A stretch of 64,000 bases of DNA from Isoetes taiwanensis (taxonomy: Eukaryota; Streptophyta; Lycopodiopsida; Isoetales; Isoetaceae). Position numbers and translations under genes: made by a program. The stretch is from positions 3,387,454-3,451,453 of the forward strand of contig JAJEKV010000033.1 of assembly GCA_021234155.1 (NCBI GenBank), given 5' to 3'. Positions within the stretch are counted from its first letter, which is position 1. Every line of letters begins with the position of its first letter. The notes under the pieces were generated by a model. The model did no database searches, had not been told where the DNA came from, and saw only the letters and a list, made by a program, of their open reading frames with translations. Shown here piece by piece: positions 1 through 11,098 of this stretch.

Positions 1-279
1 ATAGACGTATGCCAATATGGTTTTGGCAGCACTCAAACAAATGGCCACTTGTTTTATACATTCTCAATGACCCGAGTCTGAGGATGTATGCCCAAACTCA
101 AGGATGCATTGATAACATTCAAGCAAGGTCTTGATGGATGCAACATGGGTAATGTCCATGTTATAGTGCGCTTAATAACACAATGAAGCACCTTTGAACC
201 TTGAGTACATAAGACATATCCTAACATTGCTGCAGAAGTTGAACTTATGCAAGAAGTGTCAGCTGCATTACCCACGGCT

Positions 280-960
280 TCGCTGCTATCACTTGATTTG
301 TGTACTCTCACTAACATTCCCTTGGAACTTCAAGAGGAATTGGCAAAAATGAAAATACTCTCAGTCTCACCACTATCTTACAACTAGGTCCTACTATCCG
401 TTGACAGCTTTCGTTGTCCACCATATTGGTTGTTGCAGTAGCTACTTCTACACCCACTGTTCTTGTAACTGTGGGTTCTCATCAGGTCAATTGATAGCAG
501 ACGTGTTGTATTGTATCTCATTACTGATAAGCTGCACCATCAACTTGGCATTAAGCACCTCTATAAAGCACCATGTGATATCAAACTTGCTAATGGTTAC
601 AAAAGTCATCATCAACATTGGTGATCTTAAATTTCCACTTGAGCTTGGAATCTGGGAACAGAAGAGGGTCTAGATGACTATGATATGCTAGTTGTCTGCC
701 CTTTCCTACACAAAGCCAAGGGTATTCACTATTGGAACATTGATCAATTGGTCATCACATATGGCAACCTCAGGCCACTATGGACCTTAAATTGGCAAAT
801 TCATTTATGCTGAGCAAGCCAAATTTAGTTTCTCAGCAGTGACTCTAAAGAGGCACAACATGCTTACCAGGTCCAAAAATCCACTTCAGAAACTCTTCTT
901 CCAAGGAACGCTTATGAAGATCCTTGGACTAATATGGACTTCGGTCATGACCACACCACT
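280..960 (+). mobile_element. Decayed Ty3/gypsy protease-region fragment
   Basis: In two overlapping forward frames this stretch encodes peptides that match the protease region of the complete gypsy element at 22.5-23.0 kb. One frame reads DKLHHQLGIKHLYKAPCD near 520-580 (DKLHKQMGIKQLYRAPYD in the complete element). The other reads INIGDLKFPLELGIW near 615-660 (INIGDLRFPLEFGVW). The fragment lies on the plus strand, has several stops and shows no LTR. It is a relic of the same family in the opposite orientation. Bases 1-280 and 961-1729 show nothing further that I can support. Confidence 0.65.
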
Positions 961-1729
961 GCTGCATTGCTTGACCCTTATTTGGTACCATGTAGAAGCT
1001 CATGACACCCTTCTTTGAAATGATAAAGGATATATTATACCATGTAGGCAATCTAGGCCATTGATTGTTGGCTACATCCATATGCTGCAAGCGTTATATA
1101 TGTTCGTTCCCTTGCTCAATTCATAAAACTTATGTGATAACTTGACAAAATAGATTTGAGCATGAAATGCTGGAGCTCCTTGTAGTCGAAAGAAATTCAT
1201 AAAATAGTGTACAAATTTTATGTCAATAGCAATCTATTGCTGCTAGTATAAATCCATAAAGTTAAGTCAGAGAGATGCATTCTCTTTGGAAAAAGAAAAG
1301 AAAAAGAAAAAGAAAAATGGATCTAAATGAAGAGTTGTTAATTCTATTCTACCCATCCAACAAAAATCCAATCTATCTTTCAACCCTCTGCCATCGCTTC
1401 ACTATTTATAAGGCATCCTTTCGCATTGGCATATTGTTTAAAGTCGATATTGGCCCTTTTAGGTGGAACAAACAGACACATGATGTCGTGTGGCACATCT
1501 AGGCCATCTTTGCTGGGCATTCGATGTGCTTGTAGTTGAAGAGTGCAATACTTGAAAAGAATTAATTCTGATCTTGCAATATAAACTTAGAAGTATTTTT
1601 GAATATGCAATGAGTAAATAATTGTTGTAAAGAATATCCATCCTCTCGAGCAAACAATTATTATAGAAAGGTCATTATTTCTATGCAACCACTACTCTTA
1701 AAACATAGTCTCACATTATACTTGAAGCA

Positions 1730-1864
1730 CAGGTTCAAAGAGGCATGACACATCTATCATAGCTAAAACTCTTACCATGTCATTTGTCTTATAAAGTTAA
1801 TCAGGTTCAAAGAGGCATGACACATCTATCATAGCTAAAACTCTTACCATGTCATTTGTCTTAT
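1730..1864. repeat. 63-bp tandem duplication
   Basis: A 63-bp unit beginning CAGGTTCAAAGAGGCATGAC occurs at 1730-1792 and again at 1802-1864. The two copies look identical, with a 9-base spacer. This is a recent local duplication with no coding content. Confidence 0.9.
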
Positions 1865-1956
1865 CTCTACATATGTAATTTATATTGTTGTTTTCCTTTT
1901 TTCTTTTTTGTTCCCTTGAAAAGTTTCTGGGCCGCAATCTAAATTCATTATTAAAT

Positions 1957-1966
1957 GACACGTGTC
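1957..1966. promoter_or_regulatory. Palindromic G-box/ABRE-like site
   Basis: GACACGTGTC is a perfect palindrome with a CACGTG core, the binding site type of plant bZIP and bHLH factors. It lies just upstream of the weak candidate transcribed locus at 1981. Its function is inferred from the motif only. Confidence 0.35.
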
Positions 1967-1980
1967 TTTAGATTTAACGA

Positions 1981-2824
1981 ATGCATCTGGGCCATTCAAA
2001 TTATCCTGCGCCATTCACTATCCGGGCTTCCGCCTTCGCTTCCAAGCTTCAAGCTTTTGTTGAAATGAGGCATTGTGGCATTCCGGTAAGAGCTTTGTTT
2101 GAGAGATTTATTCTGGCAACTCGCTGTTGTTGCCGAGTTAAAGATCGAATCTGCCATGCCCTAACTCTGTAGTTGCAGAGGTACTTCCGTTTGCATTCAT
2201 TTCAGTGTAGTCAACGGGGATCGGTGCGGAACGCTTCGGACGGTGCTAATCATCCGGGCCGCAATCGAAGCGGCCACGTTTTCTTCGGAACATCTCCGCA
2301 TCAAAGCTTTGAATCCCGGCAAATGCCCTGTTACGATCCAAGCCGTGGCAAGTTATCGGCCTTGGCCCATAAAGTTGGACACCGCCTCGACGATTTTGTC
2401 CGACTACTCGCTTTGCTTTGCGGACAAGAAAAAAGCATGAAAATGATTTCGTACTTTGATTTGTAGTTCGGCTATGGTGTTCTCCAGTCTTTGAAGCGAT
2501 CTTTGGAGAAGCATTTTCAGGTAAAATTGCACCTAAAGCCCCTCTTTTTGTGAATCTTTTTAGAATACCGTTGGCGCAGAGGATGAATCAATGTCTCTTG
2601 GGTATGCTGCTCTTGGGCTAGACAGTTCTAAAAATTTATCTAGTGGGTACGTTGATGGCAAAGAAAATGGGATTAATTATGCAAGGATAGCAGATATAAA
2701 GCCACGTTCGATTAAGACCTTGGATAAGAGATCTTTCCATGACTTATTTTCTATAGCATTCTCGCCCATTTTGTCTAATTATGCTGCAGAACATGATGGC
2801 ACTCATTGCTCCAACTGTTTCTAG
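1981..2824 (+). CDS. Weak candidate transcribed locus, unrecognised ORFs
   Basis: Three short forward ORFs lie here: 1981-2172, 2173-2466 (overlapped by 2243-2440), and 2591-2824. Composition is more GC-balanced than the flanks up to about 2470. A donor-like CAG|GTAAAA occurs at 2520 and an acceptor-like TTTTTAG at 2563, but the implied 43-bp intron is shorter than usual for plants. A G-box-like site sits at 1957. I recognise no domain in any frame. It may be a 5' gene portion or a gene relic, or it may be chance. From 2825 to 4222 the DNA is AT-rich and I see no gene. Confidence 0.15.
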
Positions 2825-4741
2825 AGCGAGCCTTTGCATATGCATGAGGAAATATTTGACAGTCTCCATTTTTTGTGGCACAATCATAGCCAGGGATCAA
2901 TTTGAAGAATTATAAATCTATAACCAGGTTAGTCTTTTGTTTTGGAAATAAAATGCAACATTTTATTGTCTTTTCCTTTCTCTTTTTTCCTGGCCAACTG
3001 AATCTCTCATGTTCTTTTTAGGTGTTTGCCAGAGATTTTGTTCCAAGTGGTTTTGGCATGATTAATGAGCAAAAAATTGTGAAGAAGTTTCTACTAAAAA
3101 CGTTGCAATCTACAGGCTTGGGAAAATAAGATTGATTGTTTTATACTTAGTAGAGGGAGCACTGCCTGCCAGTTTCAAGGTAATTGCATGATCCAATCTA
3201 CAACAATGTTCAAGCATGGAAGGGCAAAGAATTGATTGAAAGACCTGAAAAATGTCTACATGCTTTAACTTATGAATTGAGATCATACTTCTTGCTGGGA
3301 GCATCATAATTCACAAAGAGGAATGAGATTGATTATTACTCTCTGTATTTTCAAAACGATTTGGTAGCTTCGCAACCCTTCTTTGCGCAGGTGGCTGTTT
3401 ACAGAAGAATGGTAAAATGATAAAATGGTAAGGTTCCTGTATGAATTTATTATTGCATTGTTACATGGTATTTATGAATATACAAATGAAATTCAAGCTC
3501 CTTTCTTCATGGCTTTTCGATGTGCAAAAATTATGCTCAAACCTGAAAATGGAGGCAAAGAATTGACAATCATTTGCATTCTTTAAGTTATCACTTGATA
3601 TCATACTTCTTGCTACATTTCTAGCAACTTAACAACATATATAGGTATTAGAAAGCAGAGTACTCTCTAATTGGATTTAGACGTGGTCTCGCGGTCCAAA
3701 GTTTGCTGCTCAAAACATTGGCTCTCCATTGAGTGGGTAACATAACTTTGATAGCTTCAGTTTGGAGATTGGAGATCAAGTCACTGTGGAGAAAATCTGA
3801 GAGCATCTGTCGCTATTTGTTACTTACTACAGATATCCAAGAGTCAATTTATGGATTTCTCAGCCTTTGTTGCTAAAATAAATTTTTGCTAAAATAAATT
3901 ACGTTCGTGACAGTGTGGTGGAGGTACTACTCTACTATAAATTAGGGATTATAAACTTTTTCGTGGCATTATATTTTGACTTATGTTGATGAGGCAACCC
4001 ATGCGTCTTCCACAACAAACTCTCTGTCAAACCAAGAAGTGAGTCAGTTGGGAAGAGAAATGTTCGCGCCGCCGCGATAAATTTCTTGTAAAGTTAATTA
4101 AGACTGGTCGCCATCTAGACACGTAAATGTTCATTCTAGTAAATTTCTATGTCACCTAAAACATCGTATTGTTGTTTCTTTGTCACTACTTACTTCTTAT
4201 TGCTCACTTCTTATTGCTCACTCTGAATCATTGGATCCAAAAATGATTCCATGAATATGCCAAATGAAGTACTATGGAATTTCCACATTAGACCCATTTA
4301 GATGCCAGTGCTTCCCATACATCTATTCATACATGTATACATACGTATGCAAGACAAATACAAACAGAATATATATTGAGCAGATGAAAATTAAATAACT
4401 TAACCAGCAAAGCACATTGTTTACAAGAAAACAATACATGTAGAGAACTGGAAGAGAGACATGAAATTACATGTACGAAGTCCAAGTTACATATTGAAAG
4501 CTAAAACGTTTGCATTGATAAAGTACCCAGGTAGCTTCACAAAGAAGACTCAACAACAAGCTTCGTAAGCAAGCTGCGTATACACAAGCTCTATACATAC
4601 AAAAACCAGAAACCTAACAGCAAGTAAGAGCTAAAACAGATTCACATGAGTTGCCATAGCCATGTTAGGCCTGCATAGTGCGAAAGTACAGCCTCCCAAG
4701 GCGTTCCAGTGCGTTATTATGCCTTATGAGGAGAGCCCACA

Positions 4742-5392
4742 TCAGTTCATGTAACCACGGAAGACCCTGCATTGCTTCAAAGAGACCTTCAAATCTTCCA
4801 TATCTAAACAGTGCAAAGCTTCCTCCAAGCGTTGAATGGTGTTGCACATAGCAGTTTTACATTCCTTAATGCTCATAATGGTTTCCTTTGACACCAAGTC
4901 CATGTCAACATGAAGGTGAAAACACTTAGACTTGTTTTCACCTACACCATGACCACACTTCTCATGTTCTTCATCGGAGTCGGTGTTTATATTTACAAGT
5001 GGGCTGAAAACAACATCCCTATCTGCATCGGCCATCGGCCATGGCATTGCCAACTTCTTTCATTGTGCCTACATGAAAACGAAGAAATATGTACATGAGT
5101 AAAGGAAAGAGAGCCTAAGTTACTGAGTAGAGAAGGACCAATCCTGGAAATTGTGAGGGATGTAAGATGGGCAGCTAGCCAAGGGTGTATCTGCAGGGCT
5201 ATCGTGTGCCTCCGTTCTACTTTCCTCATTCTCATTACTCTTTTCAGCATCCTCAATGATTGCCTTAGTATCCCAGAACCTCCTTCTCGCCTTCCCAACC
5301 CGCTCTATGAGAACTATTCCAGGAGGAAGCCGATAGACCACACTCCTCACGTCACTATGAGTGGCGTACTTGAGATTCAAAGTTAACTGCAA
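4742..5392 (-). pseudogene. Left-arm copy of unknown gene fragment
   Basis: Two consecutive reverse-strand frames are conserved with the right arm: 5392-5120 (90 codons, containing DVRSVVYRLPPGIVLIERVG and an acidic EDAEKSNENEES stretch) and 5053-4742 (containing DRDVVFSPLVNIN and FHLHVDMDL). The gap between them ends in TTTTCATGTAG, a plausible splice acceptor. The copy differs from the right arm by substitutions and a small insertion near the second frame's start. I do not recognise the protein. It is best read as one half of an inverted duplication of a gene fragment. Confidence 0.5.
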
Positions 5393-5587
5393 AGTAGCTT
5401 CTAGGCACTGCTGAGAAATGATTGTAACTTGCTTCTAAAAGCTAGGCACTTCCAGCTTTATCATGGGAGGACACAATTGAGCGTACCCCTGATTCAGACA
5501 GTTTGTAGCATGCTTCATATAGAGAAATTTGTGCTCAATGGTGCGTGGGTTCTTCCATCCAACACCGCCTTCATTTTCGAGCAGCAT

Positions 5588-6260
5588 GTAGTGACTGCTT
5601 GGCAGTTAACTCTTAATTCCAAGTACGTCATTCATAGTGACGTGAGGAGTGTGGTCTATGGGCTTCCCCCTAGAATAGTTCTGGTAGAGCGGGTTGGGAA
5701 GGCGAGAAGGAGGTTCAAGGATGCTAAGGCAGTCATTGAGGATGCTGAAAAGAGTGATGAGAATGAGGAAAGTAGAGCGGAGGCACATGATGGCCCTGTA
5801 GACACACCCTTGGTTAGCTGCCCATCTAACATCCCTCTCAATTTCCAGGATTGGTCCTTCTCTGCTCAGTAACTTAGGCTCTCTTTCCTTTACTCATGTA
5901 CATATTTCTTTATTTTCATGTAGGCACAATGAAAGAAGTTGAGAATGTTATGGCCGACACAGATAGGGATGCTGTTTTCAGCCCACTTGTAAATATAGAC
6001 ACCAGTTCTAATGAAGAACTTGAGAAGTGTGGTCATGGTGCAAGTGAAAACAAGTCTGAGTGTTTTCACCTTCACGTTGACATGAACTTGATCAAAGGAA
6101 ACCATGATGAGCATTAAAAAATGTAAAACTGCTATGTGCAACACCATTCAACGCTTGGAGGAAGCTCTGCATCGTCTGGATATGAAAGATTTGAAGGTCT
6201 CTTTGAAGCAACGCAAGATCTTCCGTGGTTACGTGGTTACATGAACTTTACGTGGGCTCT
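5588..6260 (+). pseudogene. Right-arm copy of unknown gene fragment
   Basis: This is the forward counterpart of the left-arm fragment. The open frame 5429-5872 contains DVRSVVYGLPPRIVLVERVG, then an acidic segment, and stops after a WSFSAQ terminus identical in position to the left arm. A TTTTCATGTAG acceptor-like site at about 5923 precedes a second frame with DRDAVFSPLVNID and FHLHVDMNL. That frame shifts near 6090, so the DLKVSLKQ region seen in the left copy lies in another frame here. The family is unknown. Conservation of frames between arms suggests an ancestral coding function. Confidence 0.5.
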
Positions 6261-6835
6261 CTTCATAAGGATCTTAGGAGGATGTACTTTTGCACTATGC
6301 AGGCCTGACATGGCTATGGCAACTCATGTGAATCTGTTTTAGCTCTTACTTGCTGTTCGGTTTCTAGTTTTTGTATGTACAGAGCTTGTTTTAGCTCTTA
6401 CTTGCTGTTGGGTTTCTAGTTTTTGTATGTACAGAACTTGTATATACACTTGCTTGCTTATGAAGTCTGTTGAAAGCTTCTGTGCGAAGCTACCTGGGTA
6501 CTTTATCAATGCAAACATTTCAGCTTTCTATATATAACTTGGACTTCGTAGTCTCTCTTCCAGTTCTCTACATGTACTGTTTTCTTGTAAACAATGAGCT
6601 TTGCTAGCCAAGTTGTTTTTGGAATGTGAGTGCAACTTAATTTTAGTCCACTCAATATATATTCTGTTTGTATTTGTCTTGCATACATATGTATACATGT
6701 ATGAATAGATGTATGAATAGATGTATGGGAAGCACTGGTGTCTACATGATGTGGTAATTCCAGTCCTTCATTTGGCATATTCATGGAATCATCTCTGGAT
6801 CCAATGATCCAGAGTCAATAAGGAGTAACTCATGC

Positions 6836-7745
6836 ACCTCACCAACCATCTGATTTCCTTAATCATCTTATTCTATTATGACATGGAGTTAAGCTCCTTG
6901 GGTTGAAATCAGGATATCTACCATGTAGTATAGTAACGTCAATTTCATTCACCTTCTTTGCACTGCAAAAAATAGTGTACAAATGCCTATAAATAAGTAT
7001 AGCCCATTTATTGAACAGCTTGCCAGTTCTGCTCACGTTTTATTATTTTTCTGACAAAAACAGTCAGCCAGTACCGTACATACCTAGATTAACAAGAAGT
7101 TTAGCATGTTACTTAGAAAATTGATACATAAAAAAGTGAATCCCCATGTTTAATGCAGAGCAAACCTAAGAAAAGAAGAGCATGGTGCAGCTTCTAGCTA
7201 AGTTAGATGTATTTTGCTACGTTATCTATAAATGGTTGAACATGCCATGAAGTCCTGACATTTTCTCTTTTGCAAAATGAAGGATAGTGCTCACTTCTGA
7301 AATGGAAGATTAGCCTATTCTTTGTGTAGACATATCTTTGAGCAAAGTTAAGAGCTACAAATAAAAAACATAGTACCTTGCATCAACGATGATGTTTGTG
7401 ATCACTCCTGGTTCGCATGACAGACATCGACCATTATGACTTTGCCTCCATATATAGACTGACAGCATAATGATGGAAGCTATCAAAAATCTTTTAGCAC
7501 GATCATGGAACCTATCACAGCAAAAGACTTCACAGTGGCATGTCAACATCTGTATCAGCATCCCTGGGGCAACCTGGAAAACATTTATGTGTTTATTGGT
7601 GTAAGCAGATGTAAGCACCAGCAGTGATTCAACAATCTCACCACTAAACTGCGCATGCATCCATGATGTTCACAACCATAGTATGATAATCACCCATCCA
7701 GCTTTGTCCCTTTCTGAAAATCATCACTCTAATCTAACATTATCG
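6836..7745. other. No gene recognised
   Basis: This is AT-rich DNA between the inverted duplication and the methyltransferase gene. Part of 7300-7745 may be 3' UTR of the minus-strand gene. No domain, repeat or RNA gene was recognised. Confidence 0.4.
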
Positions 7746-8924
7746 TCAATATATGAATGGCACAAACTTGTGGCGCACTTTCTTTGCATAGTCCACCCAA
7801 ACTTCAGGATAATGCTTCCACAAAAGATCCTCTTCAGCCTTGATGCGCTGCTCATAGTAAAGTAGGCATGCAGGAATAAGGATAGCAAGGCTCCAATAAG
7901 ATCGTAACAACAAGCAGAAGCCGGCAAATAGGAACATATAACTGCTGTAAATTGGATGCCTCAAGAACCTATAGGGTCCAAAGATGACAACAGCATAAGG
8001 CATCCTTAACATCTTTGAATACTTTGCAAGGAAATAAGTTCCATAATATTGCAATATAAAAGCAAAGAAGATCATTGCCCCAGCTAACTTCGTCTGCCAT
8101 GCGAAATTCCAGGTAGTTATTAGCACCGGAGCCTCCTTTGCAGCAAGCCAGTGTCCAATTACCACGGCAGTCACATATAGTGCCTTTATTGGCCAAGATG
8201 GCGTAGTTACCCAATCCTTCTCCTCTGGACCTGGGTCCAATGACAAATACATTTTCTTGCGGAGCCATGGAGAGATAAGAAAGAAAAGTAGGTAAGTAAA
8301 GTACAAAATCAAAGGATATCCATCTACATAGCCTTGATGGTGTGCAAGAGGAACCAAAATAAGCCATGCCAATGCAGTTAATAGAACACAAAACTGCTCA
8401 TATTGGTTAGCTTTCTTATGATATGCTCTGTAAGTACTTACAAGAGCTGCAATTCCACTCATTATTGCCACTGGCCAAGGCCATATCACCAAAAACCAAG
8501 TAACATACATCCAAATGACAGGATCCAAAATCACAGAAAGCGTCCATGATCCAAATATCAAACCAAGGGCACCAATAGTAGCATATTTCACAGCCATAAG
8601 AGCTGTCACCTTACTAAGATTATCAAGCATTTGCACCCAAAATGGGCGGTCATCTACTGGTTCAAAAATATTAGTCCATGGATGCACGGGATGAATATCT
8701 GGATATTTGGGCTGCTTGGGGTTTCTGTCTGAAAAGGAAGCACAAACACATACCCGGGTTCTGCGAGTCCAGCAGGTGGTTCTTCTTGCTAGATAACTCG
8801 CTTGACCTCGCCATTGCCATGAGTTCTGTCCATGAGGTATTTTATTCCGGTGGGCAGTACGCGATGGACAGCGAAATGCGTTTCTTGAGAGAGAGGGGGC
8901 CGGAATGGGAACACAGGTCGCCAT
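7746..8924 (-). CDS. Plastid-type ICMT/phospholipid methyltransferase-like membrane protein
   Basis: This intact single-exon frame has 392 codons and starts at an ATG. The first ~65 residues are rich in Ser, Arg and Thr with few acidic residues, typical of a chloroplast transit peptide. Several hydrophobic segments from about residue 85 to 360 predict a polytopic membrane protein. The C-terminal part has the isoprenylcysteine carboxyl methyltransferase/PEMT fold signature: GPYRFLRHPIY (RHP near residue 322) followed by RIKAEED (EE near 364) and a YPEVWVDYAKKV tail. In that superfamily these residues bind S-adenosylmethionine and the substrate head group. The true substrate is unknown; the plastid location is inferred from the N-terminus. 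It is the only fully intact, recognisable host gene here. Confidence 0.85.
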   Translation of the reverse strand: MATCVPIPAPSLSRNAFRCPSRTAHRNKIPHGQNSWQWRGQASYLARRTTCWTRRTRVCVCASFSDRNPKQPKYPDIHPVHPWTNIFEPVDDRPFWVQMLDNLSKVTALMAVKYATIGALGLIFGSWTLSVILDPVIWMYVTWFLVIWPWPVAIMSGIAALVSTYRAYHKKANQYEQFCVLLTALAWLILVPLAHHQGYVDGYPLILYFTYLLFFLISPWLRKKMYLSLDPGPEEKDWVTTPSWPIKALYVTAVVIGHWLAAKEAPVLITTWNFAWQTKLAGAMIFFAFILQYYGTYFLAKYSKMLRMPYAVVIFGPYRFLRHPIYSSYMFLFAGFCLLLRSYWSLAILIPACLLYYEQRIKAEEDLLWKHYPEVWVDYAKKVRHKFVPFIY

Positions 8925-9039
8925 TTCTGCCTTGAAGCCCTAAACCTCGGCTATTATCAGTTCATTTTTTTTCTTTCCAACCTCTTTCGCACATTTTCAC
9001 AATCTGAAGCAATTTTTAGAGCGTACACCTCCGATGTTT

Positions 9040-9540
9040 CCGGCTTTCCATGGAAACCCTTCTGGGTTTTAATGGGTTTTAATGGAAACCCTTCCGGTTT
9101 TAATCAAACCCAGAAGGGTTTCCTGGAAACCCTTCCGGTTTTCCAGAATTTGAAAACCCGGAAGGGTTTCCACTAAAACCCGGAAGGGTTTCCATGGAAA
9201 GCCGGAAGGGTTTCCATATTGGAAAGCCGGAAGGGTTTCCATTAGAACCCGGAAGGGTTTCTACAGAATATATTTTTTTTTTTTAATATTTACACACGTG
9301 AGCCATAAGCTCACGCCTTTCCACACGGACGCCCGACATTAAGGCGCACGTCCATCGAGCGCACGTCACTCAAAATTCAAATTTTGAGTGGAAACCCTTC
9401 CCGATTTCCTTGCATGATGGAAATTGGGAAGGGTTTCTACAGGAGGAGGAAAATAGGAAGGGTTTCCACAGGAGGAGGAAAACAGGTTAGGTTTCCACAT
9501 GAGGAGGAAAATAGGTTAGGTTTCCACATGCAGTTAGAAA
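9040..9540. repeat. GGAAACCCTTC / GAAGGGTTTCC motif array
   Basis: About a dozen copies of an 11-bp core (GGAAACCCTTC or its complement) occur in both orientations, often extended to an AACCCGGAAGGGTTTCCA palindrome-like form. The last copies drift to AGGTTAGGTTTCC within AGGAGGAAAA units. The array is not a simple tandem repeat. The same core recurs at 13231-13326. Confidence 0.85.
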
Positions 9541-9695
9541 CTCCATGGGGTAAGATTAACTAAGAATTGAGACCAGCTTTAATTTCAAAAATTCTGGACG
9601 TACGCCGGGATGTCAGAAAAGAAGAAACAAACTCAAGTAAATGATAAATGTAAAAAGAAGAACAAACTCAAGTACTTGATAAATGTGACAAGTAT

Positions 9696-10200
9696 CACTA
9701 CTACAAAAACATGTATAAATGGCACAAATATGTGTCATTTATGTGTTGTTTATAACATATACAAAAGACACTTTGTGCATGTGCCATTTGTACACGTTTA
9801 TGCCTTTTATCCTCCGCCCTTTTTATGCCATTTAAGTGTGGTCGGTCATCAATTTTGCCATGAAAGTGCCATATATATGTCGTTGTTTTTGTCATGCAAG
9901 TGACATGTATATGTGGAGCTAGTGCCACACATGTGACATGTATATGTCATGGTAGTCATATTTGTGTAACGTAAGTGACGTGTATGTGTGGAGCTAGTGC
10001 CATGTATATGTGATGGTAGTGCCATCTAACTCATCATTTGTGTAATGTAAGTGTCGTGTATGTGTGGAGCTAGTGCCACGGATGTGAGGTGTATATGTGA
10101 TGGTAGTGTCATCTAACTGACGTCAAGTGCTTTGTATTGTGTAGTGTATATGTAGACATTGTGCCATTTATGTGCTTTTCGTGTGCCATGCAAGTGATAT
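9696..10200 (+). mobile_element. CACTA-type transposon end with subterminal repeats
   Basis: CACTACTACAAAAACATG at 9696 resembles the terminal inverted repeat of plant CACTA (En/Spm) transposons. It is followed by about 500 bp of degenerate short repeats in mixed spacing (TGCCATTT, TGTGGAGCTAGTGCCA, GTGATGGTAGTG), as expected for subterminal transposase-binding repeats. No matching right end or transposase was seen, and a LINE fragment starts at about 10203. It is probably a truncated or non-autonomous copy. Confidence 0.5.
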
Positions 10201-10202
10201 AA

Positions 10203-10859
10203 TTGAAAATCTTTTGTGATATTCTTCAATGGCAGAAGGTGTGGTCTTGGGCATGGGACAAGCTACTTCATCCTAAAGTGGCAGTTCTTTGGTGGCAGAT
10301 TCTTCATAGGTGTCTGCAGGTTAATGTGCTTGTCCATAAGTTTAACCCTAGAATATCAAATCAGTGTCCAATATGCAAGCGTGGATCTGAGACCATTGAG
10401 CATTGCTTTTTCATGTGTGAACACCTTAGACAGGTATGGGACTGGTTGTTTTCCCTTTTTCAGGTTTCACTAACAAGTCAACAACTGCTTTTGGCAATTT
10501 ACCCAAGTACCTGGACAGAGTTACAAGGCCAGGCTTTTCATCTAGCAGCAGGATGGTTGCTTTGGACTATCTGGAAAAGACGAAGATTGGTAATCTTCAA
10601 AGGTCTGGATGTGGCAGATAATCGTGTTCTCCAAGAAGCTCAAGGTTACATTGTAAAGTCGTATCATTGTTCTTCACTTGCCCCTCGCAAGAGGCGATTG
10701 ATTTTTGAGGAGTTTTTGGATGTGCACTCTTATGCTTAGGCAGGTTGCTTCACTCGGTGGGTCTCCGCTTATCCGCTGAGATTTTATTCCTGTCTCTGCA
10801 TTTATACTTGTATTTGACTATTTGATTGAATAAAGTCTGTCCTTCAACAAAAAAAAAAA
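10203..10859 (+). mobile_element. 5'-truncated LINE (reverse-transcriptase zinc-binding domain)
   Basis: The open frame 10203-10739 (178 codons, no ATG at its edge) encodes the zf-RVT type C-terminal domain of plant L1-like LINEs. It shows WDKLLHPKVAVLWWQILH, then the CPICKRGSETIEHCFFMC zinc-binding motif, and a WLLWTIWKRRRLVIF segment. A gaataaag polyadenylation signal and an A-rich tail follow at 10827-10859, which marks the 3' end of the insertion. The rest of the LINE is missing, as expected for incomplete reverse transcription. A homologous fragment lies at 32464-32930 on the other strand. Confidence 0.8.
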
Positions 10860-11098
10860 TATTCTTAACCCAGAATTGTATGCAGACCAAATATAATTTC
10901 TATTATGTATTCTCATGCATTACATAAGCTTGAAGATCAAATTTAGATTACAATCTCGCTAGTCAGAAAGACCATACGAGGAATTTAAAACCTCAACTTT
11001 ATAAAGCAACATAATGATATTCATCAGATCATAAGCATTTGCGAAGCATTTGCACTAAGATAATGACGGAAGGGAACAATACATTGATGTTAAAACTT

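Larger units (their letters stand above)
4223..6835. repeat. Large imperfect inverted duplication (about 1.2-kb arms)
   Basis: The left arm runs from about 4223 to 5405 and the right arm from about 5590 to 6835, around a roughly 190-bp loop. Reading the left arm in reverse complement gives nearly the same order of sequence as the right arm, with scattered substitutions and small indels. Shared landmarks include the GGATCC-containing outer ends, the ATGTATACATGTATGAATAG-type segment, the TACCCAGGTAGCTTC segment and both coding fragments. A transcript through both arms would fold into a long double-stranded hairpin. Confidence 0.9.
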
